A DNA stretch of 64,000 nt from Edaphobacter lichenicola (GCF_025264645.1 NZ_CP073696.1:1054001-1118000), one strand, 5' to 3'; shown: positions 26,963-36,216, numbered from the stretch's first letter. Made by a program: numbers and translations. The notes: generated by a model from the sequence alone, not told the origin.

Positions 26963-27814
26963 CTAGACGTGGTCCCTCCCAATCAACCGTTGAATCCGTT
27001 CTTTCATAGGCGGGTGGGTCGAAAAAAGACTTCCGATCCCTCCACTCCCGAGCAGAGGAGCCACGATAAATAGATGCGCGTTTGAAGGCGAAGCCTGCAT
27101 CGGAATTCGCTTCGAGTAGTCCTCCAGTTTCTGCAGCGCACGAGCCAGCGCGTAAGGATTTCCCGTCGTCGCAGCCCCTGTCGCATCTGCCTCAAACTCT
27201 CTCGTTCGGGAGATCCACAACTGAATTAACGATGCAGCAATCGGTGCCACGATGATCATCAACAGCGCGCTCAGCCCACCCCCGCCACGCTCCCGACCTC
27301 GTCCACCGCCGCCACCAAACAGCGAAGCCCAGTAACCCATCCGCGCAACCATCGTGATCGCCCCGGCAAGTGTAGCTGCAATCGAACTGGTCAGAATATC
27401 TCTGTTCCGCACATGCCCCAACTCATGCGCTAGAACGCCCTCGAGCTCTTCATCATCCAGCAGCTGAAGTATTCCATGTGTAACCGCGACCGAAGCATGC
27501 TGCGGATTCCGTCCCGTCGCGAACGCATTCGGAGATTCTGTTGGCAGCACATAGATCTTCGGCATCGGCAGTCCTTGCTTCGCCGTCAATCTCTCCACCG
27601 CCGCATATGCTCGGGGCAGCTGCTCCCGTGTCACCGGTTGTGCGTTGTACATCTTTAGCGCGATCTTGTCGGAGAAGAAGTAAGTCCCAAAGTTAAACGC
27701 AACCGAGATAAGAAACGCAAGCAACATCCCGTTGCGTCCACCAATTCGGTCTCCAAGGAAGATAAGAAACAACGTCAGCAGCACGAGTAGCAACGTCGAT
27801 TTAAACGTGTTCAT
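26963..27814 (-). CDS. htpX: Zinc metalloprotease HtpX
   Basis: This 283-residue M48 membrane protease degrades damaged inner-membrane proteins. Two N-terminal helices (residues 7-22 and about 29-48) precede the catalytic zinc site LEGVLAHELGHVRNRDI (HExxH, about residue 138). Two more hydrophobic segments flank a Gly/Arg-rich loop (GGGGGRGRERGGGG). The third ligand lies in SRTREFEADATGA, and the family end motif LFSTHPPMKERIQRL is present. Length and order match HtpX. It is the middle member of a tight minus-strand run that starts with ccmF. Confidence 0.95.
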   Translation of the reverse strand: MNTFKSTLLLVLLTLFLIFLGDRIGGRNGMLLAFLISVAFNFGTYFFSDKIALKMYNAQPVTREQLPRAYAAVERLTAKQGLPMPKIYVLPTESPNAFATGRNPQHASVAVTHGILQLLDDEELEGVLAHELGHVRNRDILTSSIAATLAGAITMVARMGYWASLFGGGGGRGRERGGGGLSALLMIIVAPIAASLIQLWISRTREFEADATGAATTGNPYALARALQKLEDYSKRIPMQASPSNAHLFIVAPLLGSGGIGSLFSTHPPMKERIQRLIGRDHV

Positions 27815-27824
27815 CGGGATTACC

Positions 27825-29147
27825 TCAAACGACCGGGCCCGCTACATTAGACGCATTGGTACTGCGTTCGCCGCGTTCGAGCGCCCGACGCAACACCACC
27901 TCAAGCGCCGCCTTCTGTTCGACATATTCGCTTTCCGTTAATCGCCCCTGCAGTTTATCGGTCTCCAGCGCAAAAAGCTCTTCCTTCATCGCCGTGAGCA
28001 GGGAATCGGGACCCGTCGCAACTGCGACCGCACCGACGGCATTCACTGTCTGCGCTGGACCATTCTTCAACATCACCCCCGCGCCAATCGCCATCACCAG
28101 CCCCAGACCTCCGAGGATCCACCACTTATACTTTGCCCACGGATCGTTGGTTCCTTCAGGGTCAAGCGGAACGCCCAACCCGCCTCCTGGCCGTGTATCG
28201 CTAGCTGCCGTGCCACCAGCTCCAGCCTGCGCCGAAGCATCCGCCGGAGCCGGTCCACCCTCACCAGCCGTAGCTGGAGCACCCGTATCCCGTGGCATCT
28301 GTCCAGTCCCCGAAATCGTAAAATCCAGCGCCTGCGAAGGCTGTACCGAGCGTGCCACATACGTCTGTGCCGTGGTCTCCTCGGTCACTGGCGTGTAAGG
28401 TGCCGACGGCCCTGGCTTAAATGTCATACTCTTCGGCATCATGATCGCAACAGTATCGGTCGGCATCATCACACGCGGGGCAAACTTCAAGTTCCCGCTA
28501 TACGGCAGCCGATACGTAATCTGAAACCGCGTCTCCCCCGGCCGAATCGGAAAAATAAACGCATAATGATTCGGCTCACCCAACGGCACTGGCGAAGCCT
28601 GCACAGGCATTCCCCCAGGCGATAGAGCTGCCGAACCCTCGACCACAGCACCCTCCGGCAGGTAAAACTCAAACGGCCTATCGCTGAACTGAGTCAACGG
28701 AGGATTCGACTCATTCTTCACAAAGAAATTCTCAACGATATGCAGCGCCTTCCCACTTTCATCCGTCTGCAACCGCATCACATCGGCTTCACTGCTCACG
28801 CCCTTCACCTTGGCCGCAGCGTTGTAGACCTCTACCTCAACCGACTGCGTTCCCGGAGGCGCCGGCCGGAAATAATTAGCCTTATCGTGCGTCACCCGCA
28901 CCAGATGAATCCCGTTATCTGGAAGATCCAGAGTAAAGTGCCCCTTCGCATCGGTCTTCGTCCGCGCCGCTTCCTGCATGCCTTGTTGAAGACGAATCAG
29001 AACAACATCATCTCCAACAGCGGGCTTATTCGTCGTTTTATTTGTAACGATGCCGGTGATCGAGTCTGCAAAAGCAAAGCCGGAAAACGCCGCCATCACT
29101 GCAGCGGCCACAACAACACGTCGGAGGAAAGAAGGTAAAAAGGTCAC
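27825..29147 (-). CDS. Membrane protein with carboxypeptidase-regulatory-like domain and CcmI-like tail
   Basis: This 440-residue protein has a signal peptide (residues 1-28). A carboxypeptidase-regulatory-like sandwich spans about 29-110 (GIVTNKTTNKPAVGDDVVLI, DLPDNGIHLVRVTH). A long beta-rich periplasmic part and a Gly/Ala/Pro linker follow, then one membrane helix (WWILGGLGLVMAIGAGVML). The cytoplasmic tail is helical with LTESEYVEQKAALEVVLRRAL, a pattern seen in CcmI-like proteins and in the 97-residue neighbour. It lies between htpX (10 bp) and the CcmI-like gene (37 bp). The family is common in acidobacteria next to ccm genes, and a role in cytochrome maturation is inferred only from this position. 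Confidence 0.75.
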   Translation of the reverse strand: MTFLPSFLRRVVVAAAVMAAFSGFAFADSITGIVTNKTTNKPAVGDDVVLIRLQQGMQEAARTKTDAKGHFTLDLPDNGIHLVRVTHDKANYFRPAPPGTQSVEVEVYNAAAKVKGVSSEADVMRLQTDESGKALHIVENFFVKNESNPPLTQFSDRPFEFYLPEGAVVEGSAALSPGGMPVQASPVPLGEPNHYAFIFPIRPGETRFQITYRLPYSGNLKFAPRVMMPTDTVAIMMPKSMTFKPGPSAPYTPVTEETTAQTYVARSVQPSQALDFTISGTGQMPRDTGAPATAGEGGPAPADASAQAGAGGTAASDTRPGGGLGVPLDPEGTNDPWAKYKWWILGGLGLVMAIGAGVMLKNGPAQTVNAVGAVAVATGPDSLLTAMKEELFALETDKLQGRLTESEYVEQKAALEVVLRRALERGERSTNASNVAGPVV

Positions 29148-29184
29148 GCTTAAGTTTACGTCAAACTAGCCGCCACCAACGACG

Positions 29185-29478
29185 TCAGGCTCTGCTTCGA
29201 CGCCCGAAATCACCACGAGCTTGCAGCGCATCCATCTCCGCGATCACCCGTGCCGCTTCATCTTCCAACCCCGCCCGCTGCTCCGCATAGTCCTGCTCCG
29301 GATACTTTCCCGCAAGAAACTCGAAGTTCAAATCCCGCAGGTTTTCGTAGATGACATCCTTCCGCTCGCGCAGATAATCGACCCGCGTCTTATCTGCCTG
29401 CACAAAAGGATTGCGCTCAGGCCAGAAGATGAACACGAACAACGCAAACGTCAGCACCACACCAGCAATCATGCCCAT
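29185..29478 (-). CDS. Short CcmI-like cytochrome c maturation protein
   Basis: This 97-residue protein starts at ATG 29478, whose first A is shared with the ccmH stop codon (TGATGG); this overlap decides the start over longer upstream readings. One membrane helix (residues 4-20, AGVVLTFALFVFIFWPE) is followed by a charged helical region (DVIYENLRDLNFEFLAGKYP, EQDYAEQRAGLEDEAARVI). The helix-plus-ENLRDLNFE layout matches the N-terminal part of CcmI, the apocytochrome chaperone, without its TPR domain. It is coupled to ccmH, which supports this reading. Confidence 0.75.
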   Translation of the reverse strand: MGMIAGVVLTFALFVFIFWPERNPFVQADKTRVDYLRERKDVIYENLRDLNFEFLAGKYPEQDYAEQRAGLEDEAARVIAEMDALQARGDFGRRSRA

Positions 29479-29954
29479 CAGTACTCCGTCTCCCGTCGAA
29501 TCCGCTCCCGCAACGCATCGCTGCCAACATTCGGTCCTGCAGCACGAAGCGGGAGCTGCCGCCCCGAACGCAACTTCCACATCCGCACCAGAAATCCGGT
29601 CCCTAAAGTAGCCAGAAAAAACACCGCCATCGGAGCAATCCACGCCACGTTGTCGAACCCGCCGCGAACGGGAGCGGCCAATATGGTCGCCCCGTACTTC
29701 GCTACAAACCAATTCATGATCGAACTATCCGATCCCCCACCCGCCACCTGCGCCCGCAGCTCACCAATCATCCTGTCGGAGTCAGGACACCCCACATGGT
29801 TGCACTCCAGCAATATCTGGCCGCATCCGCAGGCACACATCATCTCGTGCCCAACTTTTTCGAATCGCGACGACGGAGTCGCTCCCAGCATCACCACCGC
29901 AAGTAAACAAACAAATCCAGCCTGCATCCAGCGGCGAAACGAGAGCCTAAACAT
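29478..29954 (-). CDS. CcmH-family cytochrome c biogenesis protein, Cys-rich variant
   Basis: This 158-residue protein starts at ATG 29954, overlapping the ccmF stop by eight bases; a longer reading from 29987 is possible. A signal or anchor (residues 10-28) precedes the domain FEKVGHEMMC-ACGCGQILLEC, then NHVGCPDSDRM. Cys40, 42, 44, 51 and 56 and His53 cluster here, while Proteobacterial CcmH has one RCxxCQ pair. A conserved NWFVAKYGATILAAP and a C-terminal membrane helix (AWIAPMAVFFLATLGTGFLV) complete the family layout. CcmH reduces the apocytochrome heme-binding cysteines, but the extra cysteines here raise the possibility of metal binding instead. Confidence 0.88.
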   Translation of the reverse strand: MFRLSFRRWMQAGFVCLLAVVMLGATPSSRFEKVGHEMMCACGCGQILLECNHVGCPDSDRMIGELRAQVAGGGSDSSIMNWFVAKYGATILAAPVRGGFDNVAWIAPMAVFFLATLGTGFLVRMWKLRSGRQLPLRAAGPNVGSDALRERIRRETEY

Positions 29955-32016
29955 GGTGGACCTCAGCTTCGACCAGCGGTGACTCAACCACGGCTCGTGC
30001 CGGTGTCCGCGTCAGATTCGGCACAAGTGCCAGGAACGTACCACCCACCACAATCAACACTCCAATCCAGATCCAATTCATCAGCGGATTCAGAAACACT
30101 TTGATGATGGGGCGATCCGTATCCGGATTCTTACCCTCATAAATCACATATAAGTCGCTGGCAAGCGTTGAGTGCAGCGCCACCATCGTCGAAGACGTCT
30201 GACTCGCCTGATAAAAACGCTTCTCCGGAGCAAGCTGCGTAATCTGCCTGTTACCTTTGAACACATCCAGCAGGGCATACTCCGTGTCGTAGTTCCTATT
30301 GCTATCTTGGGTGAAGCTTTTACACACCAACCGATATGGCCCTAGCTTCAGCGTATCGCCATAGCCCATCTCCTGCTCGTGCGACTGGTTGAACGCACCG
30401 CCCGCGATCCCGATAAACATCACGACAATGCCGAAGTGAACGACATACCCGCCGTATCGCCGAGTGTTTCGCCTTACAAGAAGCACAGTTGAAGCCAGCA
30501 AATTCTTCCCCGTCTGCGTTCGAACCACAGAAGCCCCACGCAGAAACTCTGCCGTGATCGCCGTAATCACTCCGGCAGCCAGCGTAAACGTCACGAGCGA
30601 GAACAAAGTAGCCTGCCAGTCGTCACCAGCATCCCAAGGGCGAACGCCAATGATCAACAACACAACCAGCGCCACGCCCATCGCAATCGAGGGCAGAATA
30701 AAATTCCGGCGAATCGATCGCAGCGACGTCGACCTCCACGCCAATAGCGGCCCAATTCCAGTCAGAAACAATAAAAATAGACCAATCGGCAGGTTCACCC
30801 GGTTATAAAACGGCGCCCCCATCGTAACCTTCGTTCCCTGCACGTACTCCGAGAGGACAGGAAATAAAGTTCCCCACAGCACCGTAAAACAAGCCGCCAG
30901 CAAAATCAGATTGTTAAACAGAAAGCTGGACTCGCGACTCACCAGCGATTCAAGCCTGTTCTCTGACTTCAAATGATCCTTCTGCTTGAAGAAGGTTAAT
31001 AAACAAACCGCAAACACGATCAGGATGAACCCGTAAAACCAGTCACCGATTGAGCTCTGCGCAAACGCATGCACCGAACTTACAATCCCCGAGCGCGTCA
31101 GCAGCGTCCCCAAAATCGTCAGCATGAACGTCGAGAAGATGAGCCACACATTCCAGCTCTTCATCATCCCGCGCTTCTCCTGCATCATCACCGAGTGCAG
31201 GAACGCCGTTCCCGTCAACCACGGCATCAGCGAAGCGTTTTCCACCGGATCCCAGCCCCAGTACCCACCCCAGCCCAACACACTGTAAGCCCAATGCGCG
31301 CCCAGAAAGATTCCGCACGTCAAGAACAGCCACGTCACCATCGTCCAGCGTCGCGTGATGTGAATCCACTTCTCACCCGGATACCGCATCATCAGCGCAC
31401 CCAGCGCAAACGCGAACGGTACCGAAAACCCTACGTACCCCAGATAAAGCATCGGCGGATGAATCACCATCTCTGGATACTGCAGCAGAGGATTCAACCC
31501 GAACCCATCCGTCGCTACCGGCCCAGGCTGAATTGCAAACGGCGGTGCTGCAAAATTCAGTAGCAGCAAAAAGAACACCTGAATCCCAGCCAGAATCGTC
31601 GAAGCAAACGCCGACAGCCGCACATCCACCCTGTGCCGCATCCGCAGTACAAACCCATACGCCGAAAGCAGCCACGCCCAAAGCAGCAGCGACCCCTCCT
31701 GCCCAGACCATAACGCGGAAAACTTATAAGCCGTGTTCAGGTCCCGATTGGTATGGTGCAAAATGTACGAGACAGAATAATCGTTGGTAAACGAAGCCCA
31801 CACCAGTGCAAACGCGGCGCAGCTTAACGCTACAAAGCTGCTAATTCCTGCTCGCCGCGCCGTCTCGCCCAGTCGCCCCGCCCCGCCGTCCACACCCGCG
31901 GAAAGCCCGCGCGTACGCCACAGCGCCACCCCACCCATTACTAACGTGTAGACGCTCAGCGCCAGGGCCAGCAACAGCGTAAAACTACCAAACTCCGGCA
32001 TCGGATGCAGTCGCAT
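29947..32016 (-). CDS. ccmF: Cytochrome c heme lyase subunit CcmF
   Basis: This 689-residue inner-membrane protein of System I attaches heme to apocytochrome c. It has about 15 hydrophobic helices and the tryptophan-rich WWD motif GWGGYWGWDPVENASLMPWL near residue 245. Before this lie VIHPPMLYLGYVGFSVPFAF and GSLLLWAWLLS, the family's conserved segments with heme-ligating histidines, and WGTLFPVLSEY follows. A periplasmic domain near the C-terminus (ALLDVFKGNRQITQLAPEKR) and a last helix complete it. It heads a tight run (ccmF, ccmH, CcmI-like, regulatory-like protein, htpX, DUF4149). ccmABCDE and ccmG are not in the window. Confidence 0.95.
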   Translation of the reverse strand: MRLHPMPEFGSFTLLLALALSVYTLVMGGVALWRTRGLSAGVDGGAGRLGETARRAGISSFVALSCAAFALVWASFTNDYSVSYILHHTNRDLNTAYKFSALWSGQEGSLLLWAWLLSAYGFVLRMRHRVDVRLSAFASTILAGIQVFFLLLLNFAAPPFAIQPGPVATDGFGLNPLLQYPEMVIHPPMLYLGYVGFSVPFAFALGALMMRYPGEKWIHITRRWTMVTWLFLTCGIFLGAHWAYSVLGWGGYWGWDPVENASLMPWLTGTAFLHSVMMQEKRGMMKSWNVWLIFSTFMLTILGTLLTRSGIVSSVHAFAQSSIGDWFYGFILIVFAVCLLTFFKQKDHLKSENRLESLVSRESSFLFNNLILLAACFTVLWGTLFPVLSEYVQGTKVTMGAPFYNRVNLPIGLFLLFLTGIGPLLAWRSTSLRSIRRNFILPSIAMGVALVVLLIIGVRPWDAGDDWQATLFSLVTFTLAAGVITAITAEFLRGASVVRTQTGKNLLASTVLLVRRNTRRYGGYVVHFGIVVMFIGIAGGAFNQSHEQEMGYGDTLKLGPYRLVCKSFTQDSNRNYDTEYALLDVFKGNRQITQLAPEKRFYQASQTSSTMVALHSTLASDLYVIYEGKNPDTDRPIIKVFLNPLMNWIWIGVLIVVGGTFLALVPNLTRTPARAVVESPLVEAEVHHV

Positions 32017-32094
32017 GTATTCCTCTACCCTATTCTCTCAAGGGCAGCGTGTAACAGCAATCGACCATTGGATGGATGAACGTTTACCGGCGAA

Positions 32095-32490
32095 CTAATT
32101 GACCGTTGGGGGCCCTGAATCAGGACTATCCCGAACCAACTGATGGACCGTCGCCAAAAGATGTTCCGGCAGCAGCGGTTTCATCCGGAACGTTACATTC
32201 AATCCGTCATACTCCTGCTCCGCCTCTTCCAGACCGCTAATCACCATCACCGGCAAGGTAGGGTGGGACTTGCGCAAAGCTCGAACAAAATCCGCCCCGT
32301 TCAACCCCGGCATCAGGTGGTCTGTGATCACCAGCCGTATCTCGGTGGGGAAATCTCCGCCCTGAAACTGTTCCAGTGCACGGGCCGGATTTAATGCCGC
32401 AATTACGAAGTAACCGGCACGTTTCAAGATCGTCTGCCGCGTCGCTGCTTGTATAGCGTTGTCGTCGATAAGAAGAAGGGTAGCTGCCAT
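32095..32490 (-). CDS. Stand-alone response regulator receiver domain
   Basis: This 131-residue protein starts at ATG 32490; a GTG at 32541 would add 17 residues that lack family character. It is a single receiver domain: LLLIDDN holds the acidic pair at about 8-10, LVITDHLMPGLNGADFV holds the phospho-accepting Asp near 56, VMVISG holds the switch Thr/Ser and FRMKPLLP the conserved Lys. No output domain follows, so it passes signals by protein contact, as in CheY-type regulators. The partner kinase is not obvious; the nearest signalling genes are the kinase at 36217 and the chemoreceptor at 38772. It lies upstream of ccmF. Confidence 0.88.
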   Translation of the reverse strand: MAATLLLIDDNAIQAATRQTILKRAGYFVIAALNPARALEQFQGGDFPTEIRLVITDHLMPGLNGADFVRALRKSHPTLPVMVISGLEEAEQEYDGLNVTFRMKPLLPEHLLATVHQLVRDSPDSGPPTVN

Positions 32491-32821
32491 GCGGGAAACC
32501 GTTTGCTCCAAGGGAGAGTTCGACAAGAAATTCACTTTCACACCTATCGCTGGACCTATTCCTCTGCGTGAGCAGAGCTAGTCGAACAACTCAACTGACA
32601 CGTGTGATGCATGATCTTGATTCTACGTTGGTAGCAGCCTCTTTTTTTGAGACTAAGGTTGTATGGCCCGCGTGCGTTGCGTGGCTGTAATCGTTCCATT
32701 GAAAAGGCATCCGTCAGGCAATATCCGCAAGATTTGGACGCATGCCTCTAAAACATTTAGAGTTGGCCCCAGCACATAGCGATACTCTCAATTCAGATTG
32801 TTGTAAACACTAAGGGTTACC
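32491..32821. other. Divergent intergenic region with a small hairpin
   Basis: Between the response regulator and the symporter, 331 bases hold promoters in both directions. The only structure I see is CTCTGC-GTGA-GCAGAG at 32562-32577, a six-pair stem with a GNRA-like loop, and AAGGG just before GTG 32822. Confidence 0.4.
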
Positions 32822-34627
32822 GTGAATCTTTCCATTATTGACTGGCTCATCATGCTGGTCTATTTCGTCTTCGTTCTGGGCATCGGCTTCGCGCTCAAGC
32901 GCTACATGCGTACCTCGAACGATTTTTTCCTCGCGGGCCGTTCTATACCCGCCTGGGTCTGCGGCCTTGCCTTCATCTCCGCCAACCTCGGTGCTCAGGA
33001 GGTAATCGGCATGGGGGCTTCCGGTGCGAAGTATGGCATCATCACCAGCCACTTCTATTGGATCGGTGCCATCCCCGCCATGGTGTTCGTCGGCATCTTC
33101 ATGATGCCCTTCTACTACGGGTCAAAAGCCCGCTCCGTCCCCGAATACCTCCGCATGCGCTTCGACGAGAAGACCCGCGCCGTCAATGCCTTCTCCTTCG
33201 CCATCATGACCGTTCTAAGCTCCGGCATCTCGATGTACGCGATGGCGCTGCTCATCCAGACCCTCGGTCTCCTCCACGGCGTCATCCCCGATGCCTACAT
33301 CTTCCACGTCTCCGTCTTCTTATCGGCGATCATCGTCCTGGGTTATATCTTCCTCGGCGGCCTTACCAGTGCCATCTACAACGAAGTCCTCCAGTTCTTC
33401 CTCATCGTCGCCGGCTTCGCCCCTCTGGTCTGGATCGGCCTGCGCAACGTAGGCGGCTGGCAGGGTATCAAGCAGACCCTCCCCGCCACGATGACCCACT
33501 CCTGGCGCGGCATGGCCCACGCATCCACCAACACCCTCGGTGTCGAGTGGGTCGGTCTCGCCATGGGCCTCGGCTTTGTCCTCTCCTTCGGCTACTGGTG
33601 CACCGACTTCCTCGTCATCCAGCGCGCCATGGCCGCCGACTCCGAGGTCTCCGCCCGCCGCGTACCTCTCATCGCCGCCATCCCGAAGATGTTCTTCCCC
33701 TTCCTGGTCATCCTCCCGGGCCTCATCGCCGTCACCGTCACCAGCCACATGGCCGGAGCAGGCAGTCCTACGACTATCTCCACCGTCGCCCCCAACGGCA
33801 CCCCGCTCCCGCTCGATGACCAGCACCCCCACGGCATCATCCCCGTCAAGACCGATCCCCTCAGCGGCAAACCCGTGCTAAATAGCAACGGCACCCCGGT
33901 CTATAACTACGACCTCGCCATACCAGTTATGCTCCTGCATTTCTTCCCAACCGGCATCCTCGGCCTCGGCCTGACGGCTCTTCTGGCCAGCTTCATGTCC
34001 GGCATGGCCGGCAACGTCACTGCCTTCAACACCGTCTGGACCTACGACATCTACCAGGCCTACATCAACAAGCGCGGCACCGATGCCCACTATCTCTGGA
34101 TGGGCCGCATGGCCACCATCGGCGGGGTCGCGCTCTCTGTCGCCGCAGCCTACCTCGTCACCAACTTCAACAACATCATGGACGCGCTCCAGCTCGTCTT
34201 CTCCATCGTCAACGCACCTCTCTTCGCAACCTTCCTCCTCGGCATGTTCTGGAAGCGCACCACAGGCCACGGAGCCTTCACCGGCCTCCTCGCCGGCACG
34301 GGAGCAGCGCTGCTCCATCATGGCCTCACCATCCCCACCGACGCCCACCCCGGCATCCACGGCGGCTGGATCGCCATCGTCCACCACTACCCCAGCGACA
34401 TGGCGCAGAACTTCTGGACCGCCATCTTTGCCTTCACTATCAATCTGCTCGTCACGACTGCGGTCTCACTCGTCACCAAGCCGCGCCCTGAGCCCGAACT
34501 CGTAGGCCTCGTCTACTCTCTCACCCCCAAGCCGATCGATACCCATCTGAGCTGGTATCAAAAACCCGCAATCCTTGGCGTCGTCGTCATCGTCATGCTC
34601 ATCGCCCTCAACCTTGTCTTCGCCTAG
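32822..34627 (+). CDS. Sodium:solute symporter (SSS family)
   Basis: This 601-residue inner-membrane protein starts at GTG 32822 with AAGGG just upstream. It has about 13 helices. Family segments are clear: DFFLAGRSIPAWVCGLAFISANLGAQE near the start, SVPEYLRMRFDEKTR, VLGYIFLGGLTSAIYNEVLQ with the sodium-site region, SFGYWCTDFLVIQRAMAA and GLTALLASFMSGMAGNVTAFNTVW. The pattern is nearest the sugar branch (SglT-like), but substrate is not proven. An insertion of about 60 residues between helices (HMAGAGSPTTISTVAPNG...) is larger than usual. A short membrane protein follows. Confidence 0.9.
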   Translation: MNLSIIDWLIMLVYFVFVLGIGFALKRYMRTSNDFFLAGRSIPAWVCGLAFISANLGAQEVIGMGASGAKYGIITSHFYWIGAIPAMVFVGIFMMPFYYGSKARSVPEYLRMRFDEKTRAVNAFSFAIMTVLSSGISMYAMALLIQTLGLLHGVIPDAYIFHVSVFLSAIIVLGYIFLGGLTSAIYNEVLQFFLIVAGFAPLVWIGLRNVGGWQGIKQTLPATMTHSWRGMAHASTNTLGVEWVGLAMGLGFVLSFGYWCTDFLVIQRAMAADSEVSARRVPLIAAIPKMFFPFLVILPGLIAVTVTSHMAGAGSPTTISTVAPNGTPLPLDDQHPHGIIPVKTDPLSGKPVLNSNGTPVYNYDLAIPVMLLHFFPTGILGLGLTALLASFMSGMAGNVTAFNTVWTYDIYQAYINKRGTDAHYLWMGRMATIGGVALSVAAAYLVTNFNNIMDALQLVFSIVNAPLFATFLLGMFWKRTTGHGAFTGLLAGTGAALLHHGLTIPTDAHPGIHGGWIAIVHHYPSDMAQNFWTAIFAFTINLLVTTAVSLVTKPRPEPELVGLVYSLTPKPIDTHLSWYQKPAILGVVVIVMLIALNLVFA

Positions 34628-34629
34628 CA

Positions 34630-34712
34630 TCCGTAATCACGAACGTAGCGAAGGATCTCTGTATTTGCAGTTATCTTTCTTGTTGTCATCCCGCAGGAAG
34701 CGCGCTTTTCCT
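34630..34712. repeat. Member of the dispersed GTCATCC...GGATC palindrome family
   Basis: This intergenic stretch combines CACGAACGTAGCGAAGGATC with TTGTTGTCATCCCGCAGGAAGC. Similar text recurs at 54626, 57242-57511, 59208, 61243 and, more loosely, 42990. It is a degenerate copy with weak pairing. Confidence 0.55.
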
Positions 34713-34738
34713 TTGCAACTCAGCCACAAGGAGCACCA

Positions 34739-34993
34739 ATGGGTCTCGACATCCGCATCCCCCTCGGCCTGATCTTCCTCCTCATCGGCGGCCTCATGAG
34801 CGCCTACGGCTTCTTCACGCGCAACAGCGCCGCCATCTACGAGAAATCGATGGGCATCAACCTAAATCTCACATGGGGCCTCCTCATGTTCTTCTTCGGC
34901 CTCGTCATGTTCCTTGTAGGCCGTCGCCAGAAATGGCAGGACGACCCAGTCGATCCGCGTCCATGGGAGAAGACAAACCGTCCCAAACACTAA
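34739..34993 (+). CDS. Small two-helix membrane protein
   Basis: This 84-residue protein has a good ribosome site (AAGGAG, about eight bases before ATG 34739). Two membrane helices (residues 8-26, PLGLIFLLIGGLMSAYGFF, and about 43-61, TWGLLMFFFGLVMFLVG) flank a short polar loop, and a charged tail follows (RRQKWQDDPVDPRPWEK). It is downstream of the symporter on the same strand, separated by an intergenic repeat, so it may be an accessory subunit, which is inference. I recognise no named family. Confidence 0.7.
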   Translation: MGLDIRIPLGLIFLLIGGLMSAYGFFTRNSAAIYEKSMGINLNLTWGLLMFFFGLVMFLVGRRQKWQDDPVDPRPWEKTNRPKH

Positions 34994-35169
34994 TTGGTCA
35001 TCCTCCAGAATCCCAGAGTTCCCCGATAACTTGAACTCGAAACACCATTTGGCAGCATAGGGAGTGATCGGTGGAGCACCCCTGCAGAGGAGGCCACTCT
35101 TCAAAAAAAACACATCCAGTTTCTTCGTCGGAGAGTCAAACCGCGAAGAATCAACTAAGGAGAAAGACC

Positions 35170-35991
35170 ATGAGCACATTCACTACTAAGGACGGCACCG
35201 AAATCTTTTACAAAGACTGGGGCACCGGAAGCCCTGTCGTCTTCTCGCATGGCTGGCCTTTGAACGCCGACGCCTGGGATCTTCAGATGATGTTTCTTGC
35301 CGACAAAGGCTATCGTGTCATCGCGCACGACCGCCGCGGACACGGCCGCTCCAGCCAACCCTGGAACGGCAACAACATGGACACCTACGCCGACGATCTC
35401 GCCGAACTTGCCGAACACCTCGATCTGAAGGGGGCAACCCACGTCGGCCATTCCACCGGCGGAGGCGAAGTGGCACGCTACATCGGCCGTCACGGCAGCA
35501 AACGAGTCGCCAAAGCCGTCCTCATCAGCGCCGTGCCTCCAATCATGTTGAAGACCGAAGCAAATCCCGCGGGCCTGCCGATCTCAGTCTTTGACGGTCT
35601 TCGCGCTGGTGTTCTTGCCGATCGCTCTGAATTCTTCAAAGATCTCAGCCTGCCCTTCTACGGCTATAACAAGCCAGACGCAAAACCCTCCCAAGGCGTC
35701 CGCGACGAGTTCTGGCGTGAGGGAATGCTCATGTCGATCAAGGGCGCCTATGACTGCATCAAGCAGTTCTCCGAGACTGATTTCACCGAAGACCTCAAAA
35801 AAATCGACGTGCCCACCCTGATTCTCCACGGGGATGCTGACCAGATCGTACCAATCGTCGCCGCTGGCCTTCTCTCAGCAAAGATCGTCAAAAACGCGAC
35901 CCTCAAGGTCTATCCCGGAGCACCGCACGGCATGTGTACGACGCTAGCCGATAAAGTGAACGCTGACCTGCTGGCCTTCCTCAAGTCATAA
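35170..35991 (+). CDS. Alpha/beta hydrolase, non-heme haloperoxidase-like
   Basis: This 273-residue cytoplasmic hydrolase has AAGGAGAAAG just before ATG 35170. The chloroperoxidase/arylesterase pattern is plain: [20 protein letters not shown] with the oxyanion region, [12 protein letters not shown], the nucleophile elbow [13 protein letters not shown] (Ser at about 98), [10 protein letters not shown] with the catalytic Asp, and [11 protein letters not shown] with the His. Members hydrolyse esters and can show perhydrolase activity. There is no signal peptide. It stands alone, with a hairpin terminator following the stop. Confidence 0.9.
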   Translation: MSTFTTKDGTEIFYKDWGTGSPVVFSHGWPLNADAWDLQMMFLADKGYRVIAHDRRGHGRSSQPWNGNNMDTYADDLAELAEHLDLKGATHVGHSTGGGEVARYIGRHGSKRVAKAVLISAVPPIMLKTEANPAGLPISVFDGLRAGVLADRSEFFKDLSLPFYGYNKPDAKPSQGVRDEFWREGMLMSIKGAYDCIKQFSETDFTEDLKKIDVPTLILHGDADQIVPIVAAGLLSAKIVKNATLKVYPGAPHGMCTTLADKVNADLLAFLKS

Positions 35992-36010
35992 CCTAGTAGC
36001 TGCGAAAAGT

Positions 36011-36039
36011 CCTGGCCCCTCAGATTTTGTAGGGCCAGG
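36011..36039 (+). terminator. Hairpin after the alpha/beta hydrolase gene
   Basis: CCTGGCCC (36011-36018) pairs perfectly with GGGCCAGG (36032-36039) across a 13-nt loop, 20 bases after the stop. The T-run is missing, so termination is plausible but not certain. Confidence 0.5.
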
Positions 36040-36216
36040 TCAAATCATTTGCATCGCATTTGAGCGGAAGAACCTGACAAAAAGTTCTTTATTGCTCGAA
36101 ACAATGAAGCAATGTGAGCTCAATATCTTCGTCGCATCTTTCCCATCTCTGCATCAAAGAACGGCAAATTACGTTCCGTAAACCATCCACACCTCGTCAC
36201 TTGCGATAATGGACTG

